A DNA stretch of 57,284 bases from an uncultured Pelagibacteraceae bacterium (GTDB taxonomy: Bacteria; Pseudomonadota; Alphaproteobacteria; Pelagibacterales; Pelagibacteraceae). Below are positions 15,617 to 25,162 of the stretch, one piece after another. Location: contig CACANS010000003.1 of NCBI GenBank assembly GCA_902533945.1, positions 1 to 57,284 of the forward strand, given 5' to 3'. Each line of letters opens with the position of its first letter. Position 1 is the first letter of the stretch. The position numbers were made by a program, and so were the translations under genes. Under the pieces are notes generated by a model that did no database searches, was not told where the DNA came from, and worked only from the letters and a program-made list of their open reading frames with translations.

Positions 15617-17563
15617 TTAATCGAAAGACATATTAAGAGTTGTACTTAAGTATTGTAAAAATAAATTATCTTTTTCAAATTTTTTTGCAAAAAATTCAGC
15701 TCCTTTTCTAGTGATATGTCCGTAATCAAAATAAATTTTATTTCCCTCATCAGTTAGTGCAGGACATTTTTTACTTACTAAATCACAAAATATTTTTTCT
15801 CTTTCAAATAAATACAAGTTATTTCTTTTTGCTATTTGTTTTATTTTTAAATTAATTTCTTTTTTATTATCTAAATCTTTGAATATTTTACGCTCTATTT
15901 TTTTTAATTCGTCATTATTTGGAATGCTTCTGTTTTTATATAGGTAATAATCTAGTCTATTTAATTTAAAACTTGATTGTTGTTTCATAAACAATGCATT
16001 ATCAAAAATTATTATTTTTTTATTATGTAATTTTAAAAGTTCCACTAATTCATCTAAAATTTTTAAATCACTATTTGTATATTCGGTAGCAATAATTATT
16101 AATTCTGCATTATTATATTGCTTGGTTAGGTGGTTTAACCAATCTCCATTATAATAATCGATTTCTGCCTTGTTTTTTTTAATAAATTTGAGCAAATATC
16201 TTAATTGAAAATTATAATCATCCTTTCTTACTTTAGGAGAAGCGATATTAAAATAAATTTTATCTGTTAGATTGGTTAACGACAAAATTTCTAGTAAATC
16301 TTCACCATGAGAGTTACCAACAATTAAAACATTTTTTCTGGAATTGTAATCATCATAGTTATAATTGATTTCAAATCTTTTATTTTCTTCAAAATAATTT
16401 TTATTTGAAATTAATGAAAATCTTTTAACAAAACCATCTTTTGAAATTACCAATATATTTGAAATTAGTATAATGAAAATAATACCAAATATGATAATAA
16501 GAATTTTTTTAAAATTAAAGTTTTTGTTTCTAAAAGGTCTTTCTATAAGATAATATGAAATTATAGATAAAAATATAGTCAAAACTATCCATTCAACTTT
16601 ATCATATTCAGAGGGTGAACTATTTTTTATTCTAGCAAAAGCAAAGATTATATAATGATATAAATAAAGTGAGTAAGAAATTAACCCAATTTTGACAAAT
16701 AATTTCGAACAAAGAATCTTTGTTATCAATTCATTCTGACTAGAGAACCAAATAATTAAACATACACCTAATACAGGAGACAACGTATAGAAAGAGGGGT
16801 GAAATGTATTGTGATTAAAATATACAATAGAATGAATTATTAAAAATAATCCTATACTTGGCATAATAAAATTTAGAATTTTATTTCTACTCCGATGGCC
16901 GAACTGAATTTCAAAATAGGCAAGAATTGATCCTGAAAGTAACTCCCACATTCTACTATGGAGAAAATAAAATGTTGCAGAAATATAATTTTTACTTCCC
17001 CAATCAGCCAATATTAAACTTATTAAAAATCCAATTAACAGGATAAAGCCAAGATATCTTTTAAAAAATTTAAAAATTGTAACTAAAATAATTGGAAAAA
17101 TAATATAATATTGTTCTTCAACTGATAGAGACCAAGTATGAAGCAATGGTTTGTATAGTCCCTCTATTGCTTGATACTCTTGCCCTGTATAGTGAAAATA
17201 AAAGTTTGAACTAAATAAAAGTGAATAGATACTTGACTTTGAAAAATCAATAAAATTTGTTGGTAATAAATATATCCAAGCAAATGGAATAGATATGAGT
17301 ATTGCAAATATTAATGCAGGAAGTATTCTTCTTATTCTTCTTTCATAAAAATATTTAAAAGAAAGTTTGCCTGTATTATTTAATTCTTTTAAAATAATAG
17401 ATGTAATTAAATATCCAGATATAACAAAAAATATATCCACTCCAATAAAGCCACCTTTAAAAGGTTGGTATCCTAATACTGTAATTTGAGCATGATAAAA
17501 TATCACAGCAAATACTGCGATTGCTCTTAATCCATCTATCTCTGGTCTATAATTATTTTGCAC
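15617..17563 (-). CDS. OafA/YrhL-type acyltransferase with SGNH domain
   Basis: A 648-aa protein. The N-terminal half is an acyltransferase-3 membrane domain with about ten helices, starting RPEIDGLRAIAVFAVIFYHA with the catalytic His24. The C-terminal part is a periplasmic SGNH hydrolase-like domain with GNSH (about 413-416) and a final DYGH (about 610-613) holding the Asp-His pair. Such proteins move acetyl or other acyl groups across the membrane onto lipopolysaccharide or other surface glycans. It follows the SGNH-like gene after 35 bases, so the two may be one transcript. Confidence 0.92.
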   Translation of the reverse strand: MQNNYRPEIDGLRAIAVFAVIFYHAQITVLGYQPFKGGFIGVDIFFVISGYLITSIILKELNNTGKLSFKYFYERRIRRILPALIFAILISIPFAWIYLLPTNFIDFSKSSIYSLLFSSNFYFHYTGQEYQAIEGLYKPLLHTWSLSVEEQYYIIFPIILVTIFKFFKRYLGFILLIGFLISLILADWGSKNYISATFYFLHSRMWELLSGSILAYFEIQFGHRSRNKILNFIMPSIGLFLIIHSIVYFNHNTFHPSFYTLSPVLGVCLIIWFSSQNELITKILCSKLFVKIGLISYSLYLYHYIIFAFARIKNSSPSEYDKVEWIVLTIFLSIISYYLIERPFRNKNFNFKKILIIIFGIIFIILISNILVISKDGFVKRFSLISNKNYFEENKRFEINYNYDDYNSRKNVLIVGNSHGEDLLEILSLTNLTDKIYFNIASPKVRKDDYNFQLRYLLKFIKKNKAEIDYYNGDWLNHLTKQYNNAELIIIATEYTNSDLKILDELVELLKLHNKKIIIFDNALFMKQQSSFKLNRLDYYLYKNRSIPNNDELKKIERKIFKDLDNKKEINLKIKQIAKRNNLYLFEREKIFCDLVSKKCPALTDEGNKIYFDYGHITRKGAEFFAKKFEKDNLFLQYLSTTLNMSFD

Positions 17564-17598
17564 AAGTAAAAATTATCAAAATTAGATTTTATAATTTA

Positions 17599-18705
17599 TT
17601 ATAAATTTTCAAAGATTTTTTTATAAAATAAAAAATTTGCTTTTTCTGTTAAATGCGATGCCACATCTGATTGAATAAATATACTATTAATTGTCATTTG
17701 TTTGTTTTCAGTAACATAAGTTTTTTTAAAAATCTTTTTAAAATTTATTATTTTAATTTTATTTTTAAATCTTGATTTGTTTATAATATCATAAATAAGA
17801 CTATCATAATAATAATTATATTTATTTAAAATATGGTCTCGATGTGGATGAATAACAAGATATAAATATTTTAATTTTTCATTCTCAAAAGCTTTTTCCA
17901 AATATCTATTAGTAATATTTGTAAGATATTCTATTTCATTTGCTTTCAATCCATTTATTAAAGGTGATATTATTTTATTCCAGCCGCATCTTGCTTTGCC
18001 ATTATAATTATAATATTTTTTATTAAATTCTTTATCTAATTTTTTTACTTTAAGTAATTTTATTATATTAAAGTTATTAGAGTATAAAATATCGTGCTTT
18101 TTAAAATTAAATTCAAGATTGTAAGCCTCTTTTATATTCAGTTTTTCAGCTTTGATGCTTATTATATTATTATTGTCTAAATTTATTCTATTTTTATATC
18201 TACAAAGCTCGTCTCCAAAATCCGTATGATCAATAATTGTAATTATGATATTAGGATTAATTTTATAATCTTTTCTTAATATATCTAGTTGCAAAGTTAT
18301 TGGTGATAAAGAATATGAAGTAGCACCTGAGTTTAATATAGTTGAATTAAATTTTTTTCCTAAATTGCTAAATAATAAATTAATTTCTTCTCGATATTTA
18401 TTTTTTTCTAGAATACTTTCGGCCCAGGAGTCTCCGTTAATTAAAATTATTTTTTTTGATTTACTTAAAAACTCGTTATTTAAAGTTGCAAAAAATAAGT
18501 TTTCCTTATATTTAAAATCTCTTCTTTCATCAAATCTTGGTTCTTTTAAATGGTGGAGTTTATAATGATATTTTTTATATGTTTCATAATCATTTTTATT
18601 TTTGAAAAAGGAAACATTTTTAATCCATAAGTTCTCTATAATAAATTCGATAAAAAAAATTGTAATAATTAATGAGATTGCAGTTAACAAAAAATTTCTT
18701 AACAT
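17599..18705 (-). CDS. Membrane-anchored SGNH-hydrolase-like protein
   Basis: A 368-aa protein with an N-terminal membrane anchor (about residues 5-25). NGDSWAESI (GDS block with nucleophile Ser) lies about a third of the way in, and SDVASHLTEKA near the C-terminus gives the Asp-xx-His pair. The order fits the SGNH/GDSL fold facing the periplasm. The neighbouring acyltransferase also carries an SGNH domain, suggesting shared work on O-acylation of a surface glycan. The gene is extremely AT- and Lys-rich, even compared with its neighbours. I recognise no more specific family. Confidence 0.65.
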   Translation of the reverse strand: MLRNFLLTAISLIITIFFIEFIIENLWIKNVSFFKNKNDYETYKKYHYKLHHLKEPRFDERRDFKYKENLFFATLNNEFLSKSKKIILINGDSWAESILEKNKYREEINLLFSNLGKKFNSTILNSGATSYSLSPITLQLDILRKDYKINPNIIITIIDHTDFGDELCRYKNRINLDNNNIISIKAEKLNIKEAYNLEFNFKKHDILYSNNFNIIKLLKVKKLDKEFNKKYYNYNGKARCGWNKIISPLINGLKANEIEYLTNITNRYLEKAFENEKLKYLYLVIHPHRDHILNKYNYYYDSLIYDIINKSRFKNKIKIINFKKIFKKTYVTENKQMTINSIFIQSDVASHLTEKANFLFYKKIFENL

Positions 18706-18718
18706 TTTTTAATTGAAC

Positions 18719-18889
18719 CTAATTTTTTTTTTGTTCACTATAAAAAAGTCCAATTAAAAATAAAGCTGTCCAGCCAATTCCTAAAAAAGCTTTAAAAGCG
18801 CTAGTATCGGATGACCAAATATCGAGAAAAAGAGCACCAATAATCAATCCGATAATATAAATTATAATTATGATACTACTTTTGCTCAT
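18719..18889 (-). CDS. Micro-protein of 56 aa with two membrane segments
   Basis: The frame begins with ATG at 18889-18887 and stops with TAG at 18721-18719. The protein has a first hydrophobic helix (SIIIIIYIIGLIIGALF), a short polar loop with FLDIWSSDTS and a second helix (AFLGIGWTALFLIGLFY) ending in a polar SEQKKN. The start overlaps the DUF1289 gene's 3' end by 14 bases, indicating coupling, and the stop is 13 bases before the SGNH gene. No family is recognised. It is a good candidate for a real small membrane protein. Confidence 0.65.
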   Translation of the reverse strand: MSKSSIIIIIYIIGLIIGALFLDIWSSDTSAFKAFLGIGWTALFLIGLFYSEQKKN

Positions 18890-19133
18890 TTAGTTTCTTT
18901 TTCTTAAATAATGAAATTCCATTTTTTATTTTATGGTTATAAGATTCCTTAAAACTTTCAAGTTGCCACCCATTCATTCTTTTTTGTATTTCATTTAAAT
19001 TGTTTTTTTTCCAATCTTCAGAAGTATTCTCATTTTTCCAAATTTTTACCTCATCTAAACTTCTAGCACATCCATAGCAATATCCAGTTACTGGATCATT
19101 TTTACATATGCTAATACATGGTGAAACTATCAT
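18876..19133 (-). CDS. DUF1289 domain protein
   Basis: An 85-aa protein beginning MIVSPCISICKNDPVTGYC. It has the DUF1289 cysteine pattern C6, C10, C18 and C21 (CISIC...CYGC), followed by the conserved W-x-N helices (VKIWKN, EDWKKNN) and a basic tail. The cysteine set suggests a small zinc or Fe-S binding unit. The family has no assigned function. It begins a minus-strand run with the 56-aa gene, the SGNH gene and the acyltransferase. Confidence 0.85.
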   Translation of the reverse strand: MIVSPCISICKNDPVTGYCYGCARSLDEVKIWKNENTSEDWKKNNLNEIQKRMNGWQLESFKESYNHKIKNGISLFKKKKLNEQK

Positions 19134-19214
19134 TTTTTTTACTTTTTATTCTTTTACACTATTATTCAGATTGGACAAATGAGAACAATATTATATAAAA
19201 CCTCAATAATTAAA

Positions 19215-19299
19215 GGGCGAGTGGCGGAATTGGTATACGCGCTAGTCTTAGGAACTAGTGCCGCAAGGCTTAAGAGTTCGAGTCTCTTCTCGCCCACCA
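19215..19299 (+). tRNA. tRNA-Leu (anticodon UAG), CCA encoded
   Basis: The 85-nt gene has a 7-bp acceptor (GGGCGAG with CTCGCCC), a D arm, an anticodon stem CTAGT/ACTAG with loop CTTAGGA giving anticodon TAG, a long variable arm as in class II tRNAs, a TTCGAGT T-loop and an encoded 3' CCA. It reads CUN leucine codons. The tig start codon follows after only 7 bases. Confidence 0.95.
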
Positions 19300-19306
19300 A
19301 AAAAAT

Positions 19307-20719
19307 ATGAAGGTAACAATACAAAATACAAAAGGTTTAGAAAAAAACTTAAAAGTTTCGATTGATAAAAAAACAATTGAATCCTATATGGATAAAAAGT
19401 ACGAAGATGTAAAAAAAAATATTACATTAAAAGGATTTAGACCAGGAAAAGTTCCAAAAGAAGTTTTAAAAAAACAGTTTGGAAAAGAAATTTATGGTGA
19501 AGTATTAGACCAAGTACTAAAAGATACTTCAACTAAGGCACTACAGGAAAATAATATAAAACCAGCAGGACAACCAAAAATAGATTTAAAATCATTTGGT
19601 GAAGATAAGGAACTTGAATACGAAATAGTTGTAACAGAATTACCAAAAATTGATGTCAAACCATTAAATAAAATTAATATAAATGAGTATGATGTAAAAA
19701 TAGATAGTAAAGAAACAGATAAAAGAATTGAAGATATTTCAAAAAATCAAAACAGATTTATTGCTAAATCCAATAATGATTTATCAGAAGAGGGAGATAT
19801 GGTTGTGTTCGATTACAAAGCAACAATTGATGGAAAAGATTTTAAAGGAAGTGATGGTAAAAATACACAGTTAATTATAGGAAAAGATTTATTTATAAAA
19901 GGTTTTGATAAAAATTTAACTAATACAAAAAAAAGTGATCAAAAAACTTTTGAAATTAATTTGCCTGAAAATTATCCTCACAAAGAGTTTTCTGGAAAAA
20001 TGGCTAAGTTTGTTTGTGATATAAAGGAAATAAAGAAACCCGAACCAATAATTATAAATGATGAATTTGCTAAAAGTTTGGGTGCAAAAGATTTAAAAAA
20101 TCTTAAAGAATTAATTTCAAGTCAAATAAAACAAGAATACAAAAATTCTTTAGATAATATAACTAGAAATCAAATATTAGAACAATTAGAAAAAATTAAA
20201 TTAGATGAAATACCACAAAATTTAATTGATCAAGAGGTTTCTGTTTTATCTCAAGGTATGAAAAATGAAGATATCAACAAAAGCAAAACTGAATTTCAAA
20301 ATAAAGCAAAAAAAAGAATTAAGCTTGGATTAATTTTAAATGAAATAGGAGAACAAAATAAAATAAATGTAGAAGATAGTGAAATTCAAAAAGAAATACT
20401 TAAACAATCCCAAATGATGCCTGGACAAGAAAAAATAGTAATGGATTTTTACCAAAAAAATCCCACTGCTGCTGCAAGTCTTAGAGGAACAGTTTATGAA
20501 AATAAAATTATAGAACATATTAAATCTAAAGCTAAATCTTTAAAAAAAGAAATATCTAAATTTGAGGCGGAAAATCTAATTAAAGAAGAAAATGAAAAAC
20601 ATTTAAAAGCGGAACAAACAGCAAAATCTAAGAAAGATTTAAAAAATAAAACTTCAGCAAAAAAAACAACTTCTTTAGTAAAAAAAGCCAAAAAAACAAA
20701 AAAAGTTAGCAAAAAGTAA
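19307..20719 (+). CDS. tig: Trigger factor, ribosome-associated chaperone
   Basis: A 470-aa protein. The N-terminal ribosome-binding domain has the L23-docking signature GFRPGKVP near residues 44-51. The FKBP-like prolyl isomerase domain spans about 150-240 ([25 protein letters not shown]), and a helical C-terminal chaperone domain follows. The last 60 residues are a Lys-rich low-complexity tail ([19 protein letters not shown]), longer than in E. coli (432 aa in total there). The start lies 7 bases after the tRNA-Leu CCA, so the gene is likely co-transcribed with the tRNA. It leads the tig-clpP-clpX-lon cluster. Confidence 0.95.
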   Translation: MKVTIQNTKGLEKNLKVSIDKKTIESYMDKKYEDVKKNITLKGFRPGKVPKEVLKKQFGKEIYGEVLDQVLKDTSTKALQENNIKPAGQPKIDLKSFGEDKELEYEIVVTELPKIDVKPLNKININEYDVKIDSKETDKRIEDISKNQNRFIAKSNNDLSEEGDMVVFDYKATIDGKDFKGSDGKNTQLIIGKDLFIKGFDKNLTNTKKSDQKTFEINLPENYPHKEFSGKMAKFVCDIKEIKKPEPIIINDEFAKSLGAKDLKNLKELISSQIKQEYKNSLDNITRNQILEQLEKIKLDEIPQNLIDQEVSVLSQGMKNEDINKSKTEFQNKAKKRIKLGLILNEIGEQNKINVEDSEIQKEILKQSQMMPGQEKIVMDFYQKNPTAAASLRGTVYENKIIEHIKSKAKSLKKEISKFEAENLIKEENEKHLKAEQTAKSKKDLKNKTSAKKTTSLVKKAKKTKKVSKK

Positions 20720-20748
20720 TCTCAAGTTGTATAAGTAAAAGCCGAATC

Positions 20749-21360
20749 ATGAGTGAAAAAATATTTGAACAAATGAGTAATTTAATACCTATGGTCGTAG
20801 AGCAATCTAGCCGTGGCGAAAGAGCATATGATATATTTTCAAGACTATTAAAAGAAAGAATAATTTTTTTAGTTGGGCCAATAAATGATAACGTGGCATC
20901 CTTAGTTACAGCACAAATGCTATTTTTAGAATCTGAAAATCCTAAAAAAGAAATTTATTTTTATATAAATAGCCCAGGAGGTTTAGTTACTTCAGGTTTA
21001 GGTATCTATGATACGATGCAATATATAAAACCAGATATAAGTACATTATGTATTGGTCAGGCAGCAAGCATGGGATCATTTCTTTTAGCTGCTGGCACAA
21101 AGGGAAAAAGATTTTCTTTACCAAATTCAAGAATTATGGTCCATCAACCATCGGCAGGATTTCAAGGACAAGCAACTGATATTGAAATACATGCTAATGA
21201 GATTCTTTCTTTAAAAAAAAGATTAAATGAGATTTATTCAAAACATACAGGAAAAAGTGTAGACGAAATTAAAATTGCTTTAGAAAGGGATAACTTTATG
21301 ACACCTAATGACGCAGAAAAATTTGGATTGATTGATGAAGTTGTGGAAAAAAGATCTTAA
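20749..21360 (+). CDS. clpP: ATP-dependent Clp protease proteolytic subunit
   Basis: A 203-aa serine protease with the catalytic triad visible: S107 (QAASMGS), H132 (MVHQP) and D181 (ERDNF). The N-terminal [21 protein letters not shown] block is typical. It forms the 14-subunit chamber fed by ClpX. It lies 29 bases after tig and is followed after 87 bases by clpX, in the order usual for proteobacteria. That 87-base gap may hold a separate clpX promoter, but none is obvious. Confidence 0.98.
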   Translation: MSEKIFEQMSNLIPMVVEQSSRGERAYDIFSRLLKERIIFLVGPINDNVASLVTAQMLFLESENPKKEIYFYINSPGGLVTSGLGIYDTMQYIKPDISTLCIGQAASMGSFLLAAGTKGKRFSLPNSRIMVHQPSAGFQGQATDIEIHANEILSLKKRLNEIYSKHTGKSVDEIKIALERDNFMTPNDAEKFGLIDEVVEKRS

Positions 21361-21447
21361 GCTACAAGATGTTGTTTATTTCAATGCTTACTTGATTAGT
21401 TATCACAAGTTGTAATAAAGTAAGAAAATTGATTCGAAATAAAAAAA

Positions 21448-22713
21448 ATGAGTAATAATAAAAATATTTTATATTGTTCTTTCTGTGGAAAAAGCCAGCA
21501 TGAAGTAAAAAAATTAATTGCAGGACCCACGGTATTTATATGTGACGAGTGTGTTGAGTTATGTATGGATATAATTAAAGAGGAAAGTAAAGATACATTC
21601 GTAAAACAAAAAGACGGACTACCATCACCCAAAGAAATTTGTGAAGTATTAGATGATTATGTTATAGGTCAAAATCATGCTAAAAAAGTATTATCTGTTT
21701 CTGTACATAATCATTATAAAAGATTGAATTATGAAACCAAAACAACCAAAACTGTTGAATTAGCAAAATCTAACATATTGTTGGTTGGACCAACTGGGTG
21801 TGGAAAAACATTATTAGCTCAAACATTAGCTAGAATATTAGATGTTCCATTTACTATGGCTGATGCAACAACATTAACAGAGGCAGGATATGTAGGAGAA
21901 GATGTTGAAAATATAATTTTAAAATTACTTCAAGCTGCAGATTACAATGTAGAAAAAGCACAAAGAGGAATAGTTTATATAGATGAAGTTGACAAGATTA
22001 GCAGGAAATCTGAAAATCCTTCAATAACAAGAGATGTTTCAGGTGAAGGAGTTCAACAAGCATTATTAAAAATTATGGAAGGAACAATTGCAAGTGTTCC
22101 TCCACAAGGTGGCAGAAAACATCCTCAACAAGAATTTTTGCAAGTTGATACTACAAATATATTATTTATATGTGGAGGAGCTTTTGCAGGTTTAGATAAA
22201 ATCATCTCGCAGAGAAATAAAGGTACATCTATTGGATTTGGTGCTGAAGTTAATTCTGCAGAAGATAAAAAAACAGGCGAGTGGATGAAAATTTTAGAAC
22301 CTGAAGACTTATTGAAGTACGGTTTGATACCAGAGTTTATAGGAAGACTGCCAATTATTGCTACATTAGAAGATTTAGATGAAAATTCCTTGGTTAAAAT
22401 TTTGTTAGAACCAAAAAATTCTTTAATAAAACAATATCAAGAGCTATTTAAACTAGAGGGTGCAAAACTTACTTTCAAACAACAAGCCGTTAAAGAAATT
22501 GCTACACAGGCAATTAATAAAAAAACAGGAGCTAGAGGCTTGAGATCAATATTGGAAAATATCCTTTTAAAAAGCATGTTTGATTTACCAAGTTCAAAGA
22601 ATGTTGAAGAGGTAGTAGTAGATCAATCTGCGGCTAAAGGAACTACTCAACCAATTACCATACATTCTAAAGAAAATAACAAGAACAAAACAGAAAAATC
22701 ATCAGCAGCATAA
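21448..22713 (+). CDS. clpX: ATP-dependent Clp protease ATPase subunit
   Basis: A 421-aa AAA+ unfoldase. The N-terminal zinc-binding domain has C10, C13, C32 and C35 (CSFC...CDEC). Walker A is GPTGCGKT (114-121), Walker B is [10 protein letters not shown], and the conserved GAEV pore-type loop GFGAEV and arginine motifs FIGRLP and TGARGLRSI follow. It recognises tagged substrates and feeds ClpP. The C-terminus ends in a polar Lys/Asn tail. It is followed by lon after 64 bases. Confidence 0.98.
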   Translation: MSNNKNILYCSFCGKSQHEVKKLIAGPTVFICDECVELCMDIIKEESKDTFVKQKDGLPSPKEICEVLDDYVIGQNHAKKVLSVSVHNHYKRLNYETKTTKTVELAKSNILLVGPTGCGKTLLAQTLARILDVPFTMADATTLTEAGYVGEDVENIILKLLQAADYNVEKAQRGIVYIDEVDKISRKSENPSITRDVSGEGVQQALLKIMEGTIASVPPQGGRKHPQQEFLQVDTTNILFICGGAFAGLDKIISQRNKGTSIGFGAEVNSAEDKKTGEWMKILEPEDLLKYGLIPEFIGRLPIIATLEDLDENSLVKILLEPKNSLIKQYQELFKLEGAKLTFKQQAVKEIATQAINKKTGARGLRSILENILLKSMFDLPSSKNVEEVVVDQSAAKGTTQPITIHSKENNKNKTEKSSAA

Positions 22714-22777
22714 TTAAAGATCTTAATAAATTAAAAATTTTTATTGAAAAAATTAATTTAATATCCATATTTGTTAA

Positions 22778-25162
22778 ATGGAAGTTAAGTTAACACATCC
22801 GCTATTACCGCTAAGAGATATAGTGGTATTTCCCAACATGGTGATACCTTTATTTGTTGGAAGAGATAAATCAATAAATGCTCTAAACGAGGTCATGAAA
22901 AATGACAAAAAAATTATATTGGTTACACAAAAAAATTCTGAAGTAGACGATCCTAAGGAAACTGATATTTTTTTATATGGATGTGAGAGTAGTATATTAC
23001 AACTGCTAAAATTACCTGATGGAACAGTCAAAGTTTTGGTGGAGGGAAAGAAAAGAGTAAAAATTTTAAAATTTAAAGATGAAGAAAAGTTTATTTCTTG
23101 CACATATGAACAAATTAATGATAATAAAACTCAAGAAGATTTATTTCCTTTAGCGATTACTGCTATCAAAAGATTAGAAAAACTTTCATCGATTAATAAA
23201 AAAGTTTCTCAAGACGTAATAGCTAACATTAAGCAAATGAAAAGTTCGTCACAGATTGCTGATAACCTTGCATCTCATTTAAATTCAACTATTTCTGAAA
23301 AGCAGCAATTATTTGAAACATTAGATGTAAAAAAAAGATTAGAAGGGATTATTAAAATAATCGAAAATGAAGCAAGTATTATTGGAGTCGAAAAAAGAAT
23401 TAGAGGAAGAGTAAAAACTCAAATGGAAAAAACTCAAAGAGAATATTATTTAAATGAACAACTGAAAGCCATTCAAAAAGAATTAGGTGAAATTGAAGAA
23501 GGTAAGGACGAGACTTCAAATCTTAATAAATCAATTTTAAAAGCAAAAATGCCTAAAGAAGTTCAAAAAAAATGTATGTCAGAGTTAAAAAAATTAAGAA
23601 ATATGAGTCCAATGTCTGCTGAGGCTACAGTAGTAAGAAATTATCTTGATTGGATGATTGACATACCATGGTACAAAAAAGATCAAGTTGATATTGATTT
23701 AACAAAAGCAATGAAAGTTTTGGATGAGGATCATTTCGGTTTAGAAAAAGTAAAAGAAAGAATTATAGAATTTCTTGCAGTTCAAAAAAGAATGCAAAAA
23801 ATAAAAGGTCCTATTTTATGCTTAGTAGGACCACCTGGTGTTGGAAAAACTTCTTTAGGAAAATCTATTGCGAAAGCTACTAATAGACAATTTGTTAGAA
23901 TGTCATTAGGAGGTGTTAGAGATGAAGCAGAAATTAGAGGTCATAGAAGAACTTATATAGGATCGTTGCCCGGTAAAATTCTTCAAATGATGAAAAAAGC
24001 AGGTACAAAAAATCCTTTATTTTTATTGGACGAAGTTGATAAAATTGGAAATGATTATAGAGGAGATCCGTCATCAGCTCTTTTAGAAGCATTAGATCCA
24101 GAGCAAAACAAAACTTTTAATGATCATTATTTAGAAGTTGATTATGATTTATCAGATGTTTTATTTGTAACTACTGCCAATACTTTAAATATTCTTCCTC
24201 CATTACTTGACAGAATGGAAGTTATAAGAATTCCTGGATATACAGAAGATGAAAAAATCAATATTGCAAACAAATATCTTTTACCAAAACAAGTAAAAGA
24301 TAATGGTGTTAAAGATGGTGAACTAGAAATAAAAGATGGAACAATAAAAGAATTAATTAGAAGCTATACTAAAGAGTCGGGTGTAAGAAATTTAGAAAGA
24401 GAAATATCTAAGATCGCAAGAAAATCAGTTAAAAAAATCGTCAATAATGAAACAACCAAAGTTGAAGTGAATGAAGATAATTTAAAAGATTTTCTTGGAG
24501 TTAAAAAATTCAAATTTGGAGAATTGGAAAATGAAAACAAAATTGGTATCGTTACTGGTCTAGCTTGGACCGAATATGGAGGTGAAATATTAAAGATTGA
24601 AACCGTTAATATGCCAGGAAAAGGAAAAATGTCTATTACAGGTAAATTAGGCGACGTAATGCAGGAGTCTGTTAAAGCAGCAAAATCATTTGTAAGATCA
24701 AAAAGTTTAGAATATGGAATAATTCCACCAATATTTGAAAAAAGAGACTTTCATATACATGTACCAGAAGGTGCCACACCAAAAGATGGGCCATCAGCAG
24801 GTGTTGCTATGGTTACATCTATTGTTTCATCGATTACTAAAATACCGGTGAATAGAGAGATAGCAATGACAGGAGAAGTGACTCTAACTGGTCAAGTTCT
24901 TCCAATCGGAGGTTTAAAGGAAAAATTATTAGCTGCACACAGAGCAGGAATAAAAACAGTTCTTATTCCTAAAGATAATGAAAAAGATTTAGTCGAAATT
25001 CCAAATAAAGTAAAAGAAGATATTAAATTAATACCGGTTGAAACTGCAGATCAAGTTATTAAAATTGCACTTACAAAAGAGTTAAAAAAAGTTGAATGGA
25101 ATGATGTGGAGAATATTTCTAAAACAAAGACTGGCGAAAAAACTCAAGCAAGCATTCAATAA
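22778..25162 (+). CDS. lon: ATP-dependent protease La
   Basis: A 794-aa LonA protease. The N-terminal substrate domain begins HPLLPLRDIVVFPNM, Walker A is GPPGVGKT (351-358), Walker B is PLFLLDEVDKI, and the protease domain has the catalytic S673 (PKDGPSAGVA) and Lys of GGLKEK (about 716). It degrades misfolded and some regulatory proteins. It ends the tig-clpP-clpX-lon cluster. Its TAA (25160-25162) is directly followed by the reverse-strand stop of the OGT-like gene, leaving no space for a terminator. Confidence 0.98.
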   Translation: MEVKLTHPLLPLRDIVVFPNMVIPLFVGRDKSINALNEVMKNDKKIILVTQKNSEVDDPKETDIFLYGCESSILQLLKLPDGTVKVLVEGKKRVKILKFKDEEKFISCTYEQINDNKTQEDLFPLAITAIKRLEKLSSINKKVSQDVIANIKQMKSSSQIADNLASHLNSTISEKQQLFETLDVKKRLEGIIKIIENEASIIGVEKRIRGRVKTQMEKTQREYYLNEQLKAIQKELGEIEEGKDETSNLNKSILKAKMPKEVQKKCMSELKKLRNMSPMSAEATVVRNYLDWMIDIPWYKKDQVDIDLTKAMKVLDEDHFGLEKVKERIIEFLAVQKRMQKIKGPILCLVGPPGVGKTSLGKSIAKATNRQFVRMSLGGVRDEAEIRGHRRTYIGSLPGKILQMMKKAGTKNPLFLLDEVDKIGNDYRGDPSSALLEALDPEQNKTFNDHYLEVDYDLSDVLFVTTANTLNILPPLLDRMEVIRIPGYTEDEKINIANKYLLPKQVKDNGVKDGELEIKDGTIKELIRSYTKESGVRNLEREISKIARKSVKKIVNNETTKVEVNEDNLKDFLGVKKFKFGELENENKIGIVTGLAWTEYGGEILKIETVNMPGKGKMSITGKLGDVMQESVKAAKSFVRSKSLEYGIIPPIFEKRDFHIHVPEGATPKDGPSAGVAMVTSIVSSITKIPVNREIAMTGEVTLTGQVLPIGGLKEKLLAAHRAGIKTVLIPKDNEKDLVEIPNKVKEDIKLIPVETADQVIKIALTKELKKVEWNDVENISKTKTGEKTQASIQ

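Noticed and set aside
20336..20712. Hydrophobic frames antisense to tig
   Set aside because: Phe/Leu-rich frames opposite Lys-rich coding sequence arise from AT-rich codon complement and are not genes.
22714..22777. Possible terminator after clpX (AAAAATTTTT region)
   Set aside because: The stem is only A-T and short, with no clear T-run; it would be weak or non-functional.
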